This document shows positions 57,281-64,000 of a stretch of 64,000 nt of DNA, piece after piece (positions within the stretch are counted from its first letter, which is position 1; every line of letters begins with the position of its first letter). The position numbers and the translations under genes are program-made. The notes under the pieces are model-generated. The model was not told where the DNA came from and ran no database searches. It was given only the letters and a program-made list of their open reading frames with translations. The DNA comes from Terana coerulea (lineage: Eukaryota > Basidiomycota > Agaricomycetes > Polyporales > Phanerochaetaceae), in NCBI GenBank assembly GCA_024811115.1, contig JAKOGH010000008.1, positions 241,202-305,201 of the forward strand, read 5' to 3'.

Positions 57281-57691
57281 GTGACTTACTTATTTGCTAT
57301 AAAATCTGTCGCAGACGAGCTTACTCGGTTCCCAAGCAGCGGCACCCTCGCATGTTTGCTCGAGCGCGTGCATGGCAGTACCTGAAGTTAACCAAGGTTG
57401 TTATACATAACATGCTTAGTAGAGGGTGAGACGTGGGCACTTAGGTCACGGTCATAGAGCAATCAATGCTCAATATGTACCACAACCGTCCATATCGTCC
57501 TGCAGTGAACGGGCGGTGGATGCTCCTCTGGGGCAAGTCTGTCGACCAACTAACGTGGAAATTACTGAGCTATTGGTTACAAGTAGCTGGGCAGAATAGA
57601 GTAGGCCGTAAAATATCAGCTACGTAGGTCAAATCATGCTGTGCGGAAGGCTCACCTATTATAACATTGAGATAAGTGTGAAGACTCAGTC

Positions 57692-58750
57692 CTACGTCAA
57701 GTCGATGACATCTCCACTGGCAGCGAGCACGATAGGGCTCGTTTCCCGCTTGACCCGCTTTCGCCCTTTCGCCTTCTTTGCTGCCATTTTCGCTTTGAGC
57801 GACTCCATTTGTTTCTGAACCCCACGCTAGGTTAGCAACCGCAGACTAGCACAGGAGTAGCTAAGACATGCCTCTAAGTTTTCTTCAACTTCAGAGTCAC
57901 TGGATTCGCTCTTCACTTCGATGACGTCTGTTCTGCAATTCAGCAGAAGCTAGCAGCAACGTGTGGTTTGTTTGCTCACCATCTTCCGGACGCCGCCGCT
58001 TACGATGTCCTCCGCTCCCCTCTTCTTCATCGGCCGACTCGCCATCTGATGAGGCGGGACGAGGCATGATGCCCTGTGCTTGCAGCATATCTCGCAAAAA
58101 GTCAACTGACTTTACGATAATTGAATAACAGAGCATTTGTTACCCTTCAAGCGATATCGGAAGAGAAACACCGCATGAGGCTGTGTCGCGGTATCCACAT
58201 ATTCGGCATCCATGTAGCTCCTTGGGCATACTCGCTCTGCCTTTCCAAAGCTGTTTGCCACATATGTATTGTCTTATGTATAAGTCATAGAGCAAAAGAA
58301 ATGATAAATGCGTACGAAACACAGTGGGCCCCAGCCTTCTTAGCACGCTCATGTATAGGGCCAATGGGGCGTATATCCAGGGCTGATTCCCAAGGCAGGC
58401 CTCCTTTGACTATTATGCAACTAAGCTCAACCTTGATGCTTCCCAAGGCCTCCAGGTCGGCTCCTTCCGGAACCAACGGGCCGTCTAAGACGAAATTTTC
58501 AGATTGGCTCACTCATCCTGAGGTTCAATCGGCGTACCTTCCCTGAGCTCCAGCTTGCCAAATGTAAACGGAAGCAACGTTTCCAAAGTGCCAACCTGAT
58601 GACAGACTTGTAGAGTGCATAAGACTCACCTTGTTCACCTCGCTCGGAATGTAGCAAGTCTTCACCCTCCCCCCACATCGTCCGAGACACTGTACTCCTG
58701 TAGACGGTCATTGCCCACTTGAATGTAGACTCGATGTCGTCAAGTATCAT
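57692..58750 (-). pseudogene. DUF7918 paralogue D, internally deleted
   Basis: It starts MILDDIE at 58750. The next family block (VYIQVGNDRLQEYSVSDDVG, then VKTCYIPSEVNK) needs two one-base corrections, one in the GGGGGG run near 58669-58674. The exon that should encode the ..RNH...YVDGR strands is absent: the intron after SEVNK is followed directly by GTLETLLPFTFGKLELREG. After this come DGPLVPEGADLEALGSIKVE, IGPIHERAKKAGAHCVS, EYVDTATQPHAVFLFRYRLK and DMLQAQGIMPRPASSDGESA, then an acidic and basic stretch (HRKRRRPEDG). The tail KQMESLKAKMAAKKAKGRKR with SPIVLAASGDVIDLT ends two codons early (TAG at 57692-57694). Intron 57815-57871 has a GC donor. The missing core strands suggest it no longer folds normally, though the SUMO-interaction-like tail is kept. 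Confidence 0.68.
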
Positions 58751-58906
58751 GAATTCGAAGTGGGTCTCGCCGCCCTGGCGCGTGCCAAGGCAAAAACACG
58801 GGATAGTAGAAGTAAAGCGTAAAGCAGTGGCACTGGCGCTTGGGCGCTGACTCGAGCCGGACTCGAGCCAAGAGTCAGGGCTTGACTCCAGACGTTCAAG
58901 TTACTG

Positions 58907-58924
58907 ACGCGTGACGTAACGCGT
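58907..58924 (+). promoter_or_regulatory. Double MCB with CRE core upstream of DUF7918-D
   Basis: ACGCGTGACGTAACGCGT: perfect ACGCGT boxes on both sides of TGACGTAA, about 157 bp upstream of the start at 58750. Confidence 0.6.
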
Positions 58925-59168
58925 AGATTCCAATTCAGTCATTGTGTTTCTTTGTGTGAAAAGCCTGCTTGGCTCTTTCGCACGGAGCAGAGGCTTTGCG
59001 AGTCATAAAATCATGATCCTCGATTAGGTAACAGCACATACTCAGCGCTCAGCGAGGGAAGAAGTATAATAAAACTAGCTGCATGGGATAGTGATATAGC
59101 CCAAGAGATGATATACATAGCTCGCCTGTTCATAGAGCACTGCACACCCGAAGACATCAAACTGCACC

Positions 59169-60413
59169 TCAATCCGATGTAAGGTCAATGACGCCACCAC
59201 CAGAAAACAGCCTGATAGGGCTTGCTTCCCGCTTGGCGCGTTTCTGCTCGTGCTTGCCCTTTGCCTTCTTCATCCTGGCCTTTAAAGCATTCATTTGTTG
59301 CTATCGCGAGCAATTAGTCAGTATGTGTGCTGAAATGACATCAAATAGGAAGCGAAAATACCTGCAGCGTGTTGGTGTCCTCAGCTTCCGAGTCACTAGA
59401 TCCTTGCTTTACGGCAGAAACGTCGTCTTCTGCAATGGTAAATGAGAAAACAGGGTATTAGCACTCCGAGCTTCACTTACTATCCAAAGAACGCGGCCGC
59501 TTTTTCTGACCTATCCCGGAAAGGGTTTGATGAGAGGGTCCCGCTTGGGCAATCAGAGGTGGCGGAGCCGGCGGTATAATGCCTTGTGCTTGGAGCATGT
59601 CTAATAGGCAACAGTTTTCCTGCCGCGGCGGCTGTTCTAAAGTAATATGCGCGTACCTTTGGAGCGATATACAAACACAATTACAGAGTGAGGGTTCTCC
59701 ATACTGTCGAGATAGTGCATCTCAAGGTCGGGACGAGCTTGTTTTACTTGTTTTTCTTCTCCGAGGCTGAGGGAATGAGTCCAGCAAATATAGACAGAGT
59801 TCACAAAGACGTACATGACACAGTGGCCACCAGCCTTCTTTTCCCGCTCGTGCACAGGGCCAATGGCAGTAACATCTTCGTGGGTCTGTTTCCACGTCTG
59901 AGCATGACGAGTAACGACGGCCCGACGAATCAATATTTTTGCACTCCCTAGGGCATTCAAATCGACGCCAGTGGAGACCGAAGTCGTATCTCAATACACA
60001 AAGTGAGGTTCCGTGAACAGGAGGGAAGGATATTCTTACCTTCACTGACTTCCAGATTTCCAAATATGAACGGTTGAAGGGTCGTGGCAGTCGTCCTTAT
60101 GCCCTTGATTGTGGGACTTCTACCGGGCCTGAGTCCTACCCTGTAAACTTGCCTGCCATCAACGTATAGCGTACATGAATACGCAACCTTGTTGGAGTGG
60201 TTTCGCATCGCAAAAGAGAATTTCTGCAAATTCAGGACAGCGGCATAGATGTAAATGAATACGAATACAGAGTCAGAGAGCAGTGCTCACCTTGCCCGCC
60301 TCACTTGCCACGAAGGAGCTCTTCGTCTTCTTCTCTAAGTCCTCTGTGACAGCATATTCCTCAAGGTTATGCTCATCAACTTGGATGGAGATTTCGATGT
60401 CATTGAACTTCAT
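59169..60413 (-). CDS. DUF7918 paralogue E (intact reference copy)
   Basis: It reads through all family blocks without a frame break. Exon 1: MKFNDIEISIQVDEHNLEEY, AVTEDLEKKTKSSFVASEAG. Exon 2: FSFAMRNHSNKVAYSCTLYV, DGRQVYRVGLRPGRSPTIKG and LQPFIFGNLEVSEG. Exon 3: VDLNALGSAKILIRRAVVTR and IGPVHEREKKAGGHCV. Next: MHYLDSMENPHSVIVFVYRS. Then DMLQAQGIIPPAPPPLIAQA and GIGQKKRPRSLD (basic, NLS-like), an acidic exon with SSDSEAEDTNTLQ, and last QQMNALKARMKKAKGKHEQK with AKREASPIRLFSGGG and VIDLTSD. All introns are short GT-AG. No signal peptide or membrane segment is present. The basic patches and the C-terminal VIDLTSD (SUMO-interaction-like, followed by an acidic residue) suggest a nuclear protein. 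The function of the family is unknown. Confidence 0.85.
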
Positions 60414-60527
60414 TTCTAAAGGGCACGCGAATCGGGACGGTGTAGAGCCACAGATTTGGCCCTGTGGTGGGAGTATTGGTTGGTCGTCGTGAAGCTTCGT
60501 GAAGCCGCTCGAGGACGGTTGCGAGCG

Positions 60528-60545
60528 ACTTGTGACGTAACGCGG
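60528..60545 (+). promoter_or_regulatory. Degenerate MCB/CRE element upstream of DUF7918-E
   Basis: ACTTGTGACGTAACGCGG keeps the TGACGTAACGCG core of the element of paralogue D and has lost the first ACGCGT. It lies about 115-130 bp upstream of the start at 60413. Confidence 0.5.
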
Positions 60546-60859
60546 ATGTCATGTGACACCTGGTCGCTCCAAGCTTATCCGTCGCCCAAAGCGCAGGTTA
60601 CAGCGCTTTGCATAAAGGATGGCAGTAACCGAAAAAGAGAGAGAAAGAGAGGAGCGCATGCCTAGTCTCGTCCCCATCCCCTCCTTCCGGATTTGGGAAC
60701 TCCGTCAGGAGGGTCTGGCGTCTCCCCAACGGCGGAGGGGGCATCGCCTTCGTCAGTTTCTGACGAGCGCTTATGTCAACTTGAGACTCATAGTTCGAAT
60801 CCTGCACTCGCAGCATTGAGGTATGCCTTGGATGACTTGACAGGCGGAATGTATGTATA

Positions 60860-61260
60860 TATCCGTGATTTTATGTAATTTTAGAATGAATTTTAGGCCG
60901 CATATGTGCTCCACAGTGGCTGTACAACCTCCTGGCTGAGATTAACTGGACTTCATTGTGTCATGAACTTCTGGGCGTCTCTAGGGTATTCTTTTCATTT
61001 CCATTGCCTTCTACCCCTATCTATTGTTCTTTCATCGATACCGTGGTTTCCGTATGTTTCTCTATTGTTCTGGACCGCTCTAGTACATACAGCGAGGATA
61101 CCGGGTGGTACTGTACAGTTTAGGACTACACATGTATAAGTAGCTACCGTCTGCAACAGAGAAAGCCAGTCTCGAGCTGGTCTGTTCCCCAGCTAGTTAC
61201 TCGGAGACTGCACCACTACTTCCGTCCCAGTTGAGAGCGTCGCACCCAGGTACAGTTGTA
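60860..61260 (+). mobile_element. Possible 5' LTR of a Gypsy element
   Basis: This AT-rich stretch lies 0.6-1 kb upstream of a Gypsy gag and contains a TATA-like CATGTATAAGTAGC (61130-61143) in the place expected for an LTR promoter. LTR borders and a primer binding site were not identified, and the partner LTR lies outside the window, so the call rests on position only. Confidence 0.25.
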
Positions 61261-61849
61261 CTAGTTGTTGTTGACATAAGCTCGAGACTATCCTACCCCT
61301 GCGACGATCTCTCGTTGCTCCACCCGTTCTATCCAGAACACCTACCCGTTGCCCGGTCCGTCCTGTATAGGAGGATCGTGTAGATTAAGTTTAGACCCTA
61401 GTACACCGGACCGTAATCACCCGCCAAGGGAAACGGCCCGTGAACCTCGGTATTGACCATCTTCCTGTGTCGTTACCCCGTGCACACGCGACTAGTTACC
61501 CAATCAGTACCCCGTTGATCCAACTCAACGGTTCCGAGCTTCATCTCGGATAGCTGTCTAGACACCCTAGGTGCTCTTTGATCGGCTGGGAACCTTTGGG
61601 CGCACCCCTTGTGGGAAGCTAGTAAAGGCGGTAATCGGAAGGCGAGACAGGCGCTCTTTGGGCTCGTGTCCCTTAGAGTCAAGCTGCAACCGAGAAGTCG
61701 GTAGACCGCAGCGGGATCAAACAGCAGAACACTGGTAACTTGTAGCCATATCGGTAGTAGCACGTGCTGTAAAAATCCCTCTAAGACAGCGTCTACCCTC
61801 GTACTCTTCATTTCGGTTGAAGAGTATTGCAGGTTGCCTAGAATAGGCT
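61261..61849 (+). mobile_element. Leader between the putative LTR and gag
   Basis: No coding potential is recognised on the plus strand. A minus-strand open frame of 166 codons (61473-61973) overlaps the start of gag antisense and is taken as chance. Short CTAGTT/GTACTAG motifs recur but no structure is clear. Confidence 0.3.
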
Positions 61850-64000
61850 TCACTCGTGTATGGCTGGAGGCGACTCGTGCCTTGTATAGGACGACCCCAT
61901 CATTTTTCCACAACTTGCGGGAGACCAATCTACTGGAAGCACGACGACAAGTGGTACTCGTACGCTGACCCAAAGTGTGTTCACGCGGACACTAATCCAA
62001 GTGTCAAGTGTAGTACTTGCGCAACGAGTTTAGAAACCAAGCGCAAATACTCCTCATACTACGTGCAAGCCGACGATACCATTGTCACCCCACCTACTCC
62101 CGCAGTCATCCCTCGGCCGTTACCGGTTGACTTCCATTCCCCACGCGCTCCATCCCCTATCATCCCCCGAATCCGGGAGAAGTCGTCGCCCAGTAAAGAC
62201 AACGAGGACCACGACGACGGAGACGCCCTACTACCCGACCACACCGAGCGCTGGCCGAATTCTCAGGCATAGCCGACGCTATGGCCACCGCTACTCTAAC
62301 AGCATCGGTCTGAAACGAGCACGACGATCCCTGTTCATGCGTCAACTCAAATCACAACAGCCTGATGCTCGGAAATAAACTCATCTATTTCCACTTCCTG
62401 GGAGGCACCACGATAACCAAGGAATGCGCGGAGCAACCTTGTTCACACGCTAGCGAAACAACCTGCCAACGTTGCGGAACCTGGCCCGGAGCTCGAGATG
62501 AGATGAGTGGCAAAGCGACCGAGCCCGCCGGCCGGAGGACCCTCCTTTGGAGGTAACGGCAGGCGGAGGCGGCGGCCCCGGAGGGTGGAGGTCGAGGACA
62601 TCGAGATCGCGACGATGATGATGACGATAACGAACGCGATCGCGATGGTCTGGCAAACAAACCGGACACCTTCGACGGAAGCCTAGGAAGATTGGGAAGC
62701 CTGGTGGAAGCAAATCAGGCTGAACATCTTCGCGAATCACCACAAAAGCTCCGATCAGATCGAGCGAAAATCACCTTCGTCCTGTCCTACATGCAGGGCG
62801 GATCAGTCGGAGAGTGGGCCGAGGCCTATCTCGAAAGCACCGATTTCGCACGAGCTAGGATTGGGGTGTTTTCCAAGAACGCCTGGTCAAGCAATTTTCG
62901 CATGACCGGCACTCAGACGCCTTTGCAGGCGAGCTGAAGGTGGCACGAGCGTTCGAGAATTCGAACGCGCTCGAGATGTGACGCCCGCGCAGGCACGGGC
63001 GCACTTCGTGAGCAGCTCGACGCCGCAGTCAGTGATTCTCATTGACTACCTCGACGAAGCTCTCCAGAAGCGAGTCCTCGATGCAGTCCTGAGTCGGAAG
63101 ACGTCCCAGCTGCACTCGGCGATGCGCATCGCTAACGCACGAGAACCAGAGAGGCACTACCAGCGCCGAAGAACTGCAGTCAGCCCCACAAACCGGCTCC
63201 CAAGCCACAAACACCCAGTCAGCGCCGGCAGCGTCTTCACAGACCCAAGCGCCTCGACAAGATCGGCCGAGATGAACCGGCATAACCTACGGAGGGGCCG
63301 GCCAACCAATGAACCTAGACAGGCCCGAGCGAAGGGCTTTGCTTCAATTGCCATCAGGAAGGACATTTGTCGCGCGACTGCCCTGCCGAAGCAACCTCGC
63401 TGCAGGCGCGGCGGTCTCCACCGACCTTCCCGATGAGAAGGACGATAAGCCCAAGCCGTCGTCGGCCTCAAGCCGATTCTGTCTCGACAATGGAGGAACG
63501 CATCCATCGCGCGTCGAATCCTCGTTCGAAGCTTCTCTGGTTTTCTGGCGGCCAAGCGAAAGCACGTGACGGAAGAGCCTAGAATCATTTCTCAATTCAC
63601 TGTTGTACCATAGTGTTGACGAATCATCGCAATGTTATTCTGAAGGGCGTCTGCCGAGCAGCGGCGGTTCAACACCGTGCTTAATTCCCGCTCATTACCA
63701 GAAAACACGCCTGCACCGACAGTAGAGAAAGAACCTGTGCCAAAACCCAAATGGGCAAGAGAGAAGTTCCACTCCGGCGTGATCCATCAGTGGACCACGT
63801 ACGATGCCGAAGCGGCTGTGAAGATTCTGGGAAGGACGTGCATGCAAAGCGTCGTGATGCCACGCTAGCAAGCGCCAAAATATTGCTTCTATGTCACGCA
63901 CGAAGCAACTATATACCTTTCAGAATTAAAGAGCCGCCCGAGATACAGATCCGAGGCCGAAAAGGCAATCAGATTGACGTCCCAACGATCGTCACTACAT
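61850..64000 (+). mobile_element. Ty3/Gypsy LTR-retrotransposon gag, decayed, cut by the window edge
   Basis: The N-terminal gag part reads CGRPIYWKHDDKWYSYADPK and CVHADTNPSVKCSTC (Cys/His pattern), then a Pro-rich part (PVDFHSPRAPSPIIPRIREK). It continues in other frames with EFSGIADAMATATLTAS, the Gly/Pro-rich linker, and the capsid-like block SDRAKITFVLSYMQGGSVGE, WAEAYLEST. Later come IDYLDEALQKRVLDAVLSR and the zinc knuckle CFNCHQEGHLSRDC (CX2CX4HX4C, about 63339-63380). Frame changes and stops occur in nearly every block, so the copy is not coding as it stands. Sequence after 63.6 kb may be the start of the protease region (NYIPFRIKEPPEIQIRG). Reverse transcriptase and integrase would lie beyond the window. 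Confidence 0.75.

Noticed and set aside
60790..60815. tRNA T-loop-like AGTTCGAATCCTGC
   Set aside because: The flanking bases do not form a 5-bp T stem or an acceptor stem, and no A box lies at the right distance.
61473..61973. 166-codon minus-strand open frame in the Gypsy leader
   Set aside because: Antisense to gag, no recognisable domain, composition of a shadow frame.

Overview
The window is nuclear DNA from a filamentous basidiomycete, most likely a wood- or litter-decay Agaricomycete (possibly Polyporales-like). The reasons are: dense genes broken by many 50-60 bp introns; fungal-specific families (two DUF1769 genes, a DUF7729 membrane protein, five DUF7918 genes); plant-matter-related enzymes (bicupin oxalate decarboxylase, intradiol aromatic dioxygenase, epoxide hydrolase); and a Gypsy gag of the kind seen in Agaricomycetes. 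There are no bacterial operons, CRISPR arrays or convincing tRNA genes.

Layout. 0-14.4 kb: two DUF1769 genes and two Egh16/Gas1-like small secreted protein genes, with phosphopantothenate-cysteine ligase, an HSL-type alpha/beta hydrolase, a DUF7729 protein and an epoxide hydrolase between or beside them. 15-30 kb: housekeeping block with a three-RRM RNA-binding protein, a Rad51C-like ATPase, 5-formyl-THF cyclo-ligase, PIG-P, a C2H2 transcription factor, EXO1 and an intradiol dioxygenase. 30.5-38.2 kb: one very large helical-repeat-like gene resembling UNC80. 38-44 kb: a Crh-type GH16 cell-wall transglycosylase, a CFA20-domain protein and oxalate decarboxylase. 44-49.3 kb: MSH6. 49.7-60.4 kb: a fast-evolving block of five DUF7918 paralogues, all on the minus strand (one intact, two degraded, two others readable), with a ~220-bp tandem exon/intron-like repeat inside it. 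60.8-64 kb: a decayed Gypsy gag running off the right edge.

How they work together. MSH6 and EXO1 act in the same mismatch-repair pathway and the Rad51C-like protein in recombination, but their co-location is probably chance. The most interesting locus is the DUF7918 array. Four of the five copies carry an element with the form ACGCGTGACRTAACGCGT (MluI cell-cycle boxes around a CRE-like core) about 115-160 bp upstream of the start codon. At least three keep a C-terminal VIDLT tail that looks like a SUMO-interaction motif. This suggests a co-regulated nuclear protein family of unknown function.

Quality note: many conserved genes (PPCS, MTHFS, PIG-P, MSH6, the hydrolases, the C2H2 factor) are broken by single-base gains or losses, mostly in short homopolymers. 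The simplest reading is uncorrected assembly indels rather than mass pseudogenisation, so conceptual translations should be checked against reads or RNA. All coordinates were worked out by eye from splice signals and family similarity.
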